Source: Mucor racemosus (lineage: Eukaryota > Mucoromycota > Mucoromycetes > Mucorales > Mucoraceae). From it: 64,000 nucleotides of DNA. Positions within the stretch are counted from its first letter, which is position 1. The number at the start of each line of letters is the position of its first letter. Below are positions 23,072-34,898 of the stretch, in pieces. Under the pieces are notes generated by a model that was not told the DNA's origin, made no database searches, and saw only the letters and a program-made list of their open reading frames with translations. The DNA is taken from the NCBI GenBank assembly GCA_027405735.1, contig JAPEHQ010000002.1, positions 2,864,501 through 2,928,500 on the forward strand. Reading direction: 5' to 3'. A program made the position numbers and the translations under genes.

Positions 23072-24368
23072 ATGTCTTCTTATTTGGTTACTATTCGAGA
23101 TACAATTTATGCTTTGACTTCATGTTGTTTTCCAAATCCAACAATATATATTAACAAGAAAAATTACAAGGTGATCAATCTATTGGGTGAAGGGTAAAAT
23201 ATAAATTAAGGAGAATTGAAATAAAACAGAAAGAAGCAATTCATTAAACAATCTTGTTATACACTTATATAGTGGTTATTCGTATGTTTATCTAGTCAAA
23301 GAGGAATCCAGCCATAGATTATTCGCTTTGAAGAAAATCCGCTGTCCTGTGGGCGATAGAGCATTATCAGACGCAATGCATGAAATTGATATGTATCAAT
23401 TATTTCAAAATGAGTATATAATCCAAGTTTTGGTAAGAGTTTAAACTGTGTATTTGGGAAATATACTATGGTATATTAAAAAAACTATATAGGATACAAG
23501 TGTATTGACTGATCCAGATGGCACAAAGACGGTCTATATTTTTTTACCCTATTACAAAAGAGGCAATCTCCAAGATAATATTAATGCAAACAATATCAAC
23601 AAAACATTTTTTCCAGAAAAAGATTTATTAGAATTTTTCTTGAAAGTATGCTTTTCATTAAGAGTTCTTCATAATCATCGTATTCCACAGCAACAGCAAT
23701 CTGAAACGGCGGCTGGGGAAACACCACCAGATGATCATTTGGTACCTTATGGTAAGTTGCATCATTATGATCTAAAGTGATTCTAGCAAAAAAAAGAAGA
23801 GAAACTTAAACATTATTGTACACAGCTCATCGTGATTTGAAGCCTGGAAATATTCTTATCTCAGATGATGGGAAAACACCTATTCTCATGGATTTTGGTT
23901 CAGTGATGAAAGCTCGTATCCATATTCGATCTAGACAAGATGGTTTATTACAGCAAGATATTGCAGCAGAAAACTCAACGATTCCATACAGAGCACCTGA
24001 ATTATATGATGTGCAAACAGGAACAACATTAGATGAAAAAGTGGACATTTGGAGTTTAGGATGTACAATTTACGCAGCTGCGTACGGACAAAATCCTTTT
24101 GAAGCTAGTGTCAATGAAATGGGTGGCTCCATAGCATTAGCCATCTTGAATGGTCATTATAAATTTCCACTCGATAAAGAGCAAGATGATCCATATACTG
24201 ATGAATTCAAAAGTTTAATTCAATTCTTATTGGTTATCGATCCTAAAGAACGACCCGATATCAATCAAGTAAGTTTTTTTTTATAGATAATAGGATCATG
24301 TGTGGTATTTATCTGTTTAACATGATTTTACACAGGTCATTGAAAAGTTAGAATCCATTATACAATAG
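23072..24368 (+). CDS. NAK-family Ser/Thr protein kinase, STK16/Env7-like
   Basis: STK16/Env7 kinases are lipid-anchored enzymes of Golgi or vacuole membranes; yeast Env7 restrains vacuole fusion. The spliced product, about 343 residues, is almost entirely a kinase domain: glycine loop GEGGYSYVYLV (about 39-49), catalytic lysine in ALKKIRCP, HRDLKPGN catalytic loop (about 182), MDFGSV metal-binding site, APELYD and DIWSLGCTIY. The glycine-loop GGYSYVYLV pattern is characteristic of this family. Adjacent cysteines in the short N-terminus (ALTSCCFPNP, residues 18-19) are candidates for palmitoylation, as in Env7. An extra Gln-rich stretch of about 25 residues precedes the HRD motif, in a region where yeast Env7 also carries an insert. 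Five exons with GT-AG introns join in frame. Confidence 0.92.
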
Positions 24369-25418
24369 ATAGAATTACTAATAATATAACATTTAATAAT
24401 ATACTTTATATATAAATAATAATTAATATCAGCAATTACTGCGCTATATACCTTAAGACATCATTTGATGTATCCACAGCCGTTTTTTTTTTGTAACAAA
24501 AATGCATTGATCAGCTGCACAATGTACATGCATTATATACAATCTTATTGTTGTCATTTTTTGTGGTAATAAAAAGAAAAAGAAAGACTAAGTATTCATG
24601 CATCCATTTTTAACAATTGGGATGAAATGTGGTTGATTAAGGAAATAATGTGGGATTACACCATTCCATGCTAATGGTCTGGTTGAAAAGTGTAATAACG
24701 TGTTCATACATATAAATAAGTATATATATATAAAAGGCGTAAAAACGTAGATACATGCGTGTACACGGTCAATTAACAAAGATGGAAAAACTGTAAAGGA
24801 CTCGTAAACCGAGTTACTTTATATAGAACGAGTGTAAACAATCCATTGTGTGTTTGTGTGTGTGTATATATATATATTAAGAGATCAGCATGTATGTTCA
24901 AGCATTTGACTGTTTCAGAATAGTATGGAAAAAGATATTATTATGCTGGTTATATGGGGTCTTAATTAAACACAGGAGTGAAAAAATAACAAACATGTTT
25001 ATATGGCCTGTGCAGCAAAAATATTACATGTAAGCAAACATTGAAGACCATCATAGCACACACTCATATTCTTTTTCTTGTATTACATTATACAGTAAAT
25101 TACCTTTTTTTTTCTATTTTTTCTCTTCGTCTTGTCCTCTTTTACTTTCTTGGCAAAGGGGATCATATTATCAGCCTTAGCAAAAAACGAGTTACAACCA
25201 AAGAGTCATCATAAGGTAACTTGACTCTGTGTTTGAAAGTACATCAGATGATCACACGTCTTTTTGAGTGTACCTTAAATCTATATATATTAAAAGAAAC
25301 TTGTTGTTGTTGTACATTGTATTGTATTATAAAGTATATAAATTAGACGCAGTAAAATCCAATCTTGTTCTTTTTTCCTCTTGTTTTTTTTTCTTGTTTA
25401 ACTTTCTCTATTAAAAAA
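24369..25418. other. Intergenic, low-complexity
   Basis: About 1 kb of AT-rich DNA between two genes on the same strand. It contains a (TG)n/(TA)n microsatellite at 24,848-24,879. Pyrimidine-rich tracts at 25,100-25,150 and 25,365-25,410 probably belong to the promoter of the Sel1-repeat gene. No gene seen. Confidence 0.55.
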
Positions 25419-28400
25419 ATGACAAATGGTTTCTTTGGTCGTTTATTCGGTGGAAACAAACCAAAATCTACTAATAATAAGAAATTGACACCAAAATCTA
25501 ATGCACCTAAAAAGCAACAAAAGAGCCCATCAACTAGTAAACCACCTTCTCCATCACCATCTTCGCCATCTTCACCACCACCTAAATTAGCTCCATTACC
25601 GCCATCACCTTCGCCATCACTACCTACGCCTTCCATGTCACCATCACTATCACCATCATCACAACAACAACAAAGTACATTAATTGAGAAAATAAATAAT
25701 GACATGAATGATTTTTATAATATTCAGGGCACTAATAATAATATAAATTCTCATCTTAATGATTTAAATAGTGTGCTCAACTATAAAAATGAGTACCAAG
25801 ATGATTATTTCACTATATCATCAGCAACTTCATCAAATTTATCGTTACAAGATGCTTTATTCTCACACTTATCCACATCAGATACTCAATCAGAAATAAC
25901 CCAATTTTCAGATTTTCCCAAAATAGCAGTTCGTACACAATCTCAACAAGTGTTTGATCACCGTCCTTATAGTGTAGCAGATAATATTGATTCAAATGAC
26001 TATCTAGATCTTTATGACGATAATAATACAAAGCAATTATATGAAATTTATATTGATGCTCTCCGCTACTTATCTCCGAAATCGATGGATCGTAGTCCAG
26101 CACAAGCATTTAGACTATTTGAATATATTGCAAATCAACAAGAATCAACTAATGCAACACATTATTTAATAGCATATGCTCAATATCATACAGGACGTAT
26201 GCTCTATGAAGCGTATTATTCTGTTGAAAATGATCAAAATGAACACGTAAAACAGCAAGGTTTAAAATACTTGCTTGATGCTTCTAAAAATGGAATCACT
26301 TGTGCAACTTTCATGTTGGGATTTTATGCTGAATGCGATGGAGATGTAGAATATGCATGTAATATTTATTACCAAGCAGCCATCAAGGGTCAATTACTGG
26401 CTAAGGTTTACTTTGGAAATACAGTTTTATTTAAAAACGTCAATGGATATCAAGTAAATGATGCTATTTTTATGTTGAATGAGGCCTCTAATCAGGTAGC
26501 ACAATTACTCCTTACTTTTTTTTCTTTCCAGTAGTACTAATTATATGATTAATAGGGTCATTCTATTGCTTCTCTGTCTTTAGCATTGTATTACGAAAAG
26601 TTAAATCAAATTGAAAATGCTATAAAGTATTGTGCAAAAGTCAATTTATCTTTAAATCATCCATATTTTTGCGTTTCAAGCTATCAGATTGCCATCATCT
26701 ATTTAAAAGCAGGTATCGAATATGCAGATATAGCTTTTCGTTATTTACTTGCTTCAGCAAAAGCACATCATTGCGACAAGAAATTTACCCCAGCATTGCG
26801 TAAATTGGGTACTCTTTCTCTTATGGGCATTGGTACAACAAAAAGTCCATCTGCTGCATTTAGTTTTATTCAAGAAGCTGCTAAATTAGGTGATGAACCA
26901 GCAAATATTATTTTAGGCCAAATGTATCAAAAAGGTCAAGGGTGCACCGCCGATCTATTTCGTGCAATGCAAATTTTTGAAAAGTACCCAGATAACATTG
27001 CAGCTAAATTATCCAGAGGTTTGTTAGTAATGAAAGATAACCCTGATCATGCATACCATGAATTTGCAAACATAATCAAGTATCAACCAACTCAATTCGA
27101 TTTGGAAAATTGGAACGTACAATCTATTAAAAATGAAGCAAGTGTACGTATCGCTGTTTGGGAGTACAATGGAATTGGTGGAACTGAAAAGAATCCTGGA
27201 AGAGCATTTCACACGTTGAAGAAGCTCTCAGATGACTGTAATTATAGTGGCGCTCATTTTTGGTTGGCAAATGCTTATCAGGATGGCATCAAGCTTGACG
27301 ATGGCACAGTTATTGTATCTAAAAATCAAGATCTAGCCTTTGCTTGTTTCCTCAAAGGTGCTCAACAAAATCAGCCAAAATGTCAATATTATGCTGGTCT
27401 CATGCTAAAAGATGGCTATAGCAACAAAGCCTACAATAAATCACACGCCCTTTCGTTCTTTATGGATGCTGCTAATCAAAACAACGATATGGCTCTCACT
27501 CAAGTAGGCGCTTATTATTTCAGTGGTAGCATTGGTACCAATGGTCGTGATTTAGACAAGGCTTTTCATTACTTTTCTGCTGCTGCTAAACAAAATAATG
27601 CTCTCGCTATTCAATATTTGGCTGACTATATGATCAAGAATAATGCAAATGGTCCCATCAATCATTATCAAATTTATACAGAGTTAAATCGATCCGCTGG
27701 TGCTGAGAAAGATCCTATTGCCTATAGAATGTTGGCATTGGTGGTAGTCAATAGCAATATTCATCCAAGAGAAACATATGAAGAAGGAAAGCATGCCATT
27801 TATGCTGATTTAGCGTACATCTACAATAACGCAAAAATTGATGCCATGATGAGCAAAACTGATATTAAGTTTAAGTTTGCATTGCACTTGCTTTGGAGAG
27901 CAATTGAACTGGATGACCATGCTTCTGGTCAATATCTGTGTAACCTTTACAATAATATGAATGATGAAGATGTGATCAGAACCATTGAACTATTCGAAAA
28001 GGTTGAAATTGGTGTACCAAACAAGTAAGTCGAACAAAGCTAAATCAATAATAATCAACTAAATTAAGTAATTTTTTGTGTTTAGATTGACTATTGCATT
28101 TGCAAGATTCTTAAAAGTGTCCAAAAATAGAGCAAGCGCTTTGACCAAGTTTATTGAAGTGGCATCTTATAACGCTATTACAACTAGTATTGGTTGGACT
28201 TCTAGATTGGAAGCTGCAAAACTAATCTTGTTGGAAAACCAAGGAAAAGCTCGCACAAAGGCACTTGTATTCACTTGGCTCAGTGAAATGATTAAATTTA
28301 ATGGCAAAAACTTGTTTATCCCATTTATTCTCTTGGGTATGTTTATATGAAACTCTTTGTAATACAGGCTTAATAACTTTAATATTTTCTTGTTTAGCTA

Positions 28401-30630
28401 AATGTCATGATGATGAGATTTGTTTTGGTTGCAAAAAAGAATCATCAACTTCTTTGTATGAAAATGGCCTTCAATGTAAACTAGATGATGTTGAATTGGA
28501 GATATTTGCAAGAATGAGACTTGTTGAGACTTATTATAAATCAAATCAGCCTAATATTACAAAGCAATTAGATTTAGTTGAACCATTACTTGATTCAATG
28601 GCTGATTCAGCAGAGAAAAAATCCAAATCAGCAGACTTGTATTACTATAGAGGTAATGTATACAAAAATAACTTATTCTTCCAATGTGCTATTTATTCAC
28701 TGATTACACATTAATTTGCCTTTTTTAGGTTTACTATCCTTACATAATGGTACAATCTATAATTATAGAGAAAGAGCCAGGCTTTATCTCTCAAAGGCTG
28801 ACCAACTTGGTAACATTTACGCATGCCTTGAATTGGGTTATCTCTATGGCACTACTCAATCTCAAGAAGAAAAGGCTGATGCTTGCTTTCAAAAAGTAGA
28901 CAATAGTAAAGGTACTCCATTTTCACTCAAGAGTAGAATCACTGAATCTATGGTCCAATTCCGTATCAAAGACATTCATACCTCAAATGATTATCTAACC
29001 GAAATCAACAAGATGAAACTGGCTGCTGGTATCACTTATAGCTATTATAATTTGGAGCGTCAAGCCCTTGATTGGTTGCAAGAAGTCTCTGATAATCCGT
29101 TAGCTCAAATCATGATTCTTTACTACAAGATGAAAGATATTAATCAAAGAACCTCGCAAAACATCAAAAAAATCTCAGATTTGATGAACCCCTTTGAAGC
29201 TACTCCTTTGCTTGATTATTATAGCAGCATGGTTTTAAGTTATGGTCAGTTCTGTCTCGGACAATGCTATGAGAATGGTAATGGTGTTCCTCAAGACGAT
29301 AACAAAGTCCTTGATTACTATACCAAAGCATGTGCCTATTTGCAAAACAATGAGACTTATGAGCGTTTAGCTGAAATCTCTGGAAAAAGTGGAGCCGATA
29401 TCAATCTTTTCCCTACTCTTTGTAATGCTGCTCGTAATGATCCTACTGCCATCTACAAATTGGCTCAATATTATCACCATAAAGAGATGAATGCTGCTGA
29501 TCCTGATGTTCCTTGCAAGAAAGCTGCAGATCAATATCTTAAAGCTGCTCAATCTGGACATACTGAAGCTTGTTACTATTATGCCAAGTACCGTATTGAT
29601 CAAATGCGCAAATCTACGCAATTAAATGCTGCTGTAAAGTCCAAAAAAGCCGTAAACTATTTACGTATTGCAGCCAACAAAAACCATGGCCCCTCATTCT
29701 ACGAACTTGGTCAATTGGAGCTTGCTGCTGGATTGTATGAAGAAGGTAAAGAAGATTTGCAAGAAGCTGATTTTCTTCAATGCGGTGCTGCCAGTTTTGA
29801 GCTTGGAGAACTATATCGTAAAGGTTTCGTTGGTGTTATTTCTGATAAAGTTACTTTCCGCATCACACAAAACTTGGACAAGGCATTAAAGTATTACCAA
29901 AGAGCTATGGAGCATGGTTATGTTTTGGCTATGGTCCGTATTGGTGACTTTTTAGAAACTGGTGCATTGGGTGACCAAAGTACAAGTCAAGCTAAAGCAT
30001 GGTACAAACGTGCTTTGAGCCAAGGTTGTCCCGACGGTGCTGCAGAATACGCTTTAGGTTGTCTGGAGGAAACCTGTATTAGCATTACTCAAGCCTCCAA
30101 TGAAATTCTCAGAAAGCATCGCAACACAGCGTTCAAGTGGTTTACTAAAGCATTAAAAGCAAACAACAAGGCTGCTCAGTTCAAAATTGGTTGCTATTTA
30201 TTGCATGGTTGGATTGCTCAAACATCTCCAAATGATGTAGATCGTGGTTTACAAATTTTACAAGAAGAGAATGCCAATGGTAATGTCATGGCCATGAAGG
30301 AGTTGGCTCGTTATTATGAAAAGATTGGCAATGAGAAGCGCGCATTTAGCTACTGGAGAAATGCTGAACTTTTAAATGATCCTGAAGCCCTTGAATTCAT
30401 TGCTCAATGTTTTGAAAAGGGTCTTTTAGGTCAAACCGTTGATGGTGAGGCAGCATTGGAATACAGATCCCGTGCTTTGGAAGCTCGTAAGTTTATTTTA
30501 GTAATTTTTAGTTAGGAATTTCTGTTAACCACTTTCTTTTTGTATAGGCAAACAAGCTGTGGAAACTCAACGCAGTATGATGGGCTTCAAATCTGATTAT
30601 TCTGATGAGAGACACGATCGTTCCAAATAA
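25419..30630 (+). CDS. Very long Sel1-like repeat (SLR) protein
   Basis: Sel1-like repeats are TPR-like helical pairs that act as protein-protein scaffolds. The spliced product is about 1,600 residues. The first ~100 residues are basic and then Pro/Ser-rich (MTNGFFGRLFGGNKPKS, then long PSPSP runs); a low-complexity Asn/Ser region follows to about 200. The remainder is an array of helical repeats with the Sel1 consensus, for example AFSFIQEAAKLGDEPANIIL and ALKYYQRAMEHGYVLAMVRI, and variants with A-YYxGxxL. A small Cys-rich insert, CHDDEICFGCKKE, interrupts the array near residue 960. Six exons join in frame with GT-AG introns near 26,492, 28,025, 28,337, 28,653 and 30,488. Long, divergent SLR proteins of this kind occur widely in early-diverging fungi, but I know no assigned function and give no name. 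Fusion of two genes is unlikely because repeats run through every junction. Confidence 0.88.
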
Positions 30631-31930
30631 CTTAATTATTCTACCCATTTAGGCACACAAACCCCAACAAGTTGTAAATTATTTTTCTTATTATATTTAT
30701 TTGTTATTACTACTCGTTCATTATTTTTTTTTTTATTATGTATAGATTTTTCTTTTTGCTTTTTTTATTTTATTATTATTTATTTAACTGTACTATTTAT
30801 TCATGAATTTTAGCTTTAATTTATTCTTTATTTCTTATGCAACTATCTCAGTTTCACCAATTATTATGTACTATTTATTCTATTTATTAAATTTCTTTGA
30901 TAATCCTTAATTATTTTCTTGGTTTTTATAAAATTGTAAAATATGCTAATTTCTAGCTCGCTAAATCATGTCTATTCAAGCGTTGATTTGGTTGCCTTTA
31001 TTAAATTCTTCATTGAAAGAGAGTTAAAAAATGTTCTCAAGCGGTATAAAATGCTGCATGTTTAGTAATATATAGATTAATTAGAAAAAAGTGATCGATA
31101 TCCTATAAAACGCTATGAAATGTTACTAATTTATGCCATTGTTCACTGGCAATCTAAAAATCTTCATCACCCAAAATTAATTCAAACTCCGAAAAAGTTA
31201 CACTCCTTTTTAAATTATCAACTTTTTTTCAGAAAAATCAGATCTCCAACATTTTTCCTAAATGTCCCTACAAATTATTGAAAAACTATAATTTCTGATA
31301 CATTTTGTTTCTGCGAAGATGATGGCACTAGTTTTAAATTTTCAGCTGTTTTAAATGTCGAGATATATCCGATCAAAAATTCTCTCTCTTTTCTTTTTTT
31401 TTTTTTAGAAAAGTGACGATAACTTTTGATTTTCATAAATAAACATTGCTGTTAGGCTTAATTAAAAATATCAAGCAATTGATTTCACAGCTTTTCTATT
31501 AATTACACGAATAGCTAAAATAATTTTTAAGAGATTAAAATCCATAAAGCACAAAAAAAAAATGTAAAGCGAATATACAACCACAAATGATATAATAACA
31601 TGGATGTCCTTAATTAATAAAAAATATAGTTCCAAATTATGATATTTTTTGTTTCTTAAAAAAATACAAATTTTTGATGGAGTAACAGGCATCACGAAGT
31701 ATAACCCTATTTTTTTTACCTCAACCCCCTTTCAGACATCTCAGTTTTAAACGATTTGTAGAAAACTTTGGAGATGATTTTTTTTAAAAAATTATATGAA
31801 TAAATACAGAGCTTTAAGGGCTACAAAAACAATTAATTAACCACAGTAATTATTATACTTTTTGTTGAGTAATATTCAAAATATATATATTTTTATTCAA
31901 GAAAAATTATTATTATTACAGATAAAAGAT
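30631..31930. other. Convergent intergenic region, AT-rich
   Basis: 1.3 kb between the 3' ends of the Sel1 gene and eIF3d. T-rich low-complexity sequence at 30,680-30,860 carries polyadenylation-type signals. The 31,020-31,800 part has the mosaic look of a decayed repeat (several blocks like TTTTTCAGAAAAATCAGATC) but no match to repeats A or B was found. Short frames are not supported. Confidence 0.5.
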
Positions 31931-33697
31931 TTATTTTTGTTCTTCCTCATCCTCTTCCTCTTCTTCATAATCAGCTTCCAAATCTTCCTCGGCAGGAACA
32001 GCATAAACACGGAGGATAGGTCTGTTGGGATCCTTCATCATAATATAAGTACCCTCAGGCAATTGCAAACACATATCCACAACAGCCTTAACAATACCCC
32101 AACCGTTAGTCAAAGACAAATTCATCTGAGAAGCGAAATCACGGGGCTTGTAAGCTTGAGTACCCAAAATGACATGGCGAGAGTTTTCCTTGGGATTGTA
32201 ACGAGCAACATAACCCAATTTGAGTTGTTCAGCATCAGCCAAAAGAGCTTGAACGGCCCAACGAGCCAACTTGGCAGCATTGTTTCTCATTTCAGTAGCA
32301 ACGACAGCACCACGTTGAGAATCTAAACTCTTCTTCCAAGGAAGAGCACCACCAGCACCTTGAGCGGTAGGATCAAATTCGTTCAATGCACGAACAGTGA
32401 CATAGCTGGTACCATTAGGAGTCTTGACAGCGGCATCAACTTCTGTACGAACAATCATTTGAATCTTATCATCATCTTCAGCAGCGTTAGAGTTGCTCAA
32501 ATCGAATTCTCTATAACGGTAACCACAAGAAGCTAATTCAGCCTCAGTATCAGATGTGGCGAAGGGGTTAGGGTTTTCAAACTTCAAAGCATCCTTTTCG
32601 AGCACTTGACGAGAGAAGTTTTGATTGATATAAGTAGCTTCATTACAAAGAGCAGACCAAGAGTTAATGGTATCCTTATCACTCTCAGCAGGAGGATCAT
32701 AAGAGTTTTCATTGACAGTAACGAAATCAAAGACACCTCCGGGACGTTTATCCAAAATCACCTTACCATCGGCAGTCTTCTTGACAACGATATCCCAAGG
32801 ATAGACGGTACGAGTAGCACACATCAAGAGGGAAAGAACAGCATCAGTAGCAAAGACAGTAGCCTTGTTTTCTTGAATGTATTGTTGAATAATAGGATCT
32901 TCAGATGTGGTAGTATCGTATTTGACACGATCAATGTGTGCAAGCATCTTTTCGTTCTTGGTATTAACACGATCGTAGGATTTGTTGTAAACATTGACTG
33001 AACCATAATTGGCGATATCGGTAGCTTGAGGAATGTTAAAGTTCAACTTGCTCAAACGACTGAATTCAATTTCATCCAAAACCTTCCAATCGGCACCAAT
33101 GTTGATAGAAGCATTGCGAACACGTTGAGGTTTATCGTAATCCTTATAACCATATCTACGTCTATTGTTTTGTTGTTGATAACGTCCACCGCTGGGACGT
33201 TGACCGACAGTACGATAACCACCTTGCTTGTTGTTGGTTTGAACACGGTTACCACGAACATTACCACCACCAACTGCCTTCATGGCTTGCTTCTTGGTAC
33301 CTGCAGATCTATTATCGACAACGGAGAAAGATGATTCGTCTTCGTTGTGAGTATAAGCGAATGCAGAAGCAAAAGAAGCACCATAAGCCTGGTGTTGATC
33401 TATATAAAAATCGTTAATTAGACTTGCCTAGCAACAGATTACCGAGAAAAAAAAAAGCATACCTCTGTTGAAACGATTGAAACCAGTTCTTTGACGACCT
33501 TGAACTTCTCTGTTATCTTGCTTTTGGCCTTCAGGGTTGGACCAGTCAGCTACACGACCTAATTTATCGGCTTTGCTGTAAGGAGCATAAGGAATATCTT
33601 GAAATTGTTCAGGGATAACATCAGTGGCAGGACCCCAGCCACCTTCGCTGTCATGAATAGTAGGGAGGAAAAAGTGAGGCTTGGTAGAATCAGTCAT
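31931..33697 (-). CDS. Translation initiation factor eIF3 subunit D
   Basis: eIF3d is a non-core subunit of the eIF3 complex that contacts the 40S ribosome near the mRNA exit and, in animals, can bind the cap of selected mRNAs. The 567-residue product matches the family throughout: FKADRLGKVADW-like YSKADKLGRVADW near residue 40, HNEDESSFSVVD near 95, SIDIGADW-like INIGADWKVLDEIEFSRL near 170, then FATDAVLSLLMCATRTVYPW, the NLSLTNGWGIVKAVVDMCL region and an acidic tail (EEEEDEEEQK). Two exons, 33463-33697 and 31931-33399, join across a 63-bp GT-AG intron. A Gly/Arg/Gln-rich stretch (about residues 110-160) corresponds to the RNA-binding part. The start is the first ATG and fits the family N-terminus (P-HFxLPxIHDxxxGWGP). 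Confidence 0.96.
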
Positions 33698-33975
33698 TAT
33701 ATTGTATGTAATCTTTTGGTCAAATTTATCAAGTTAATATCGAGTGTAATTGATTTATACAATAGATTTGGATAGTATACCTTTTAGAAATCAAGAGCAA
33801 AGACGTCGCAATATCAACATCAACCAAAAAAAAAACTTTTTCTACAAATTCAATCCTTCCGTGTGACGACTGTAAAACGATTTGAAGACGGAGATTAGCA
33901 GTGTATCAACATGATTGAAGCTTTGATTGGAAAGCTTTACTCTTTTTATTCCACCTTCATATCCATTGATTTATC
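33698..33975. promoter_or_regulatory. Shared divergent promoter, eIF3d / snapin-like gene
   Basis: Only 278 bp separate the two start codons. GACGTC at 33,805 and TGTGACGACTG near 33,861 are CRE-like palindromic or half-site sequences. Confidence 0.5.
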
Positions 33976-34330
33976 ATGAGCGAAGCCTCTACAGAGCAAG
34001 GATTCAACGCTGTACTGGGCCCTGCAGTTTTAGAGATAGATCAAGCTATTGTTTCTGTTCAGAAAAGTCAAGAAAATTTAGGAAAAGAGATAGAAAGACT
34101 TGTAGCAGGTATTATATTGTATTTAAAAATGCATTGTAAAGCTAAGATCTTGCGTTTTCAAAATAGAATTGGAGTTATTTGCTGATATAGCTGAACCACC
34201 AAAACTACAACCATGTTTGGAAAAGTTATTTGATACGAAAAATCGATTGGCGTCAACGAATAAACTATTAGCAAGAACAAATGAAAGAGTTGAAAGAATA
34301 CAAAATGAATTAAAGCAGATACAAGAATGA
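33976..34330 (+). CDS. Snapin-like BLOC-1 subunit
   Basis: Snapin is a small coiled-coil subunit of BLOC-1 and BORC, which act in endosome-lysosome trafficking. The spliced product is 98 residues: exon 1 is 33976-34108 and exon 2 is 34167-34330, with the intron splitting an Ala-Glu junction. It aligns by eye with animal SNAPIN over its core: GFNAVLGPAVLEIDQAIVSV (animal: LLEFLRPAVQQLDSHVHAV), SQENLGKEIERLVAELE (SQVELREQIDNLATEL), then KLFDTKNRLASTNKLLARTN and ERVERIQ (KLLNARRRVVLVNNILQNAQERLRRL). It is almost all heptad-like helix and lacks the N- and C-terminal extensions of the animal protein. Other small BLOC-1/BORC coiled coils are the main alternative. Confidence 0.75.
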
Positions 34331-34898
34331 TAATGAAATATTGGACTTTTGTATAGTAAGAACAAATGGAAAAGAAGATGTTTTTGTTGATATTGATGCC
34401 GCATGAATGACATTTGGGTAATAATAAACGCTTTGATAACTAATTTGAGCCGATTTTTGAATTATACGCCAATCTTTACAAATAGTCTTACCTAATTTCT
34501 TGTATGCCTTTTTAAAAACAAAAAATATGCATGTGTAATTCAGATACCAGTGTTTATTTTTACATCTAGTCCTAACGATTTGCAATTTTTAAGGGCTTGA
34601 AAAAATCGCTTAAACTTGTTTTTCTAAATTCAGACTCATTTTGTACTGCCCACACCTATTTTTCGTGTATATATCAACTCCAGCTCAGACCTCTTTTTTT
34701 TTAGAACAAAAAATACGATAAGATAGATTATGGTTCAGAGTTTACTTTAGTATATAGTTTATCTAAAAAAGCATGTTTTTGCGCACAAACAAATTCCTGA
34801 AACATTTCAAGAGAATATTGAAAGAGGATGAAAACGACGCACGGGTCGCAAAAAAAAACAGTTTTTAGGTTAAAAAAGATATACATATTAAATTTTAT
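34331..34898. other. Convergent intergenic region
   Basis: 568 bp of AT-rich DNA between two 3' ends. Frames on the minus strand (34123-34585) overlap the snapin-like gene in antisense and have no motif. An AATAAA-like signal (AATAATAAACG) for the snapin-like gene is near 34,420. Confidence 0.5.
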
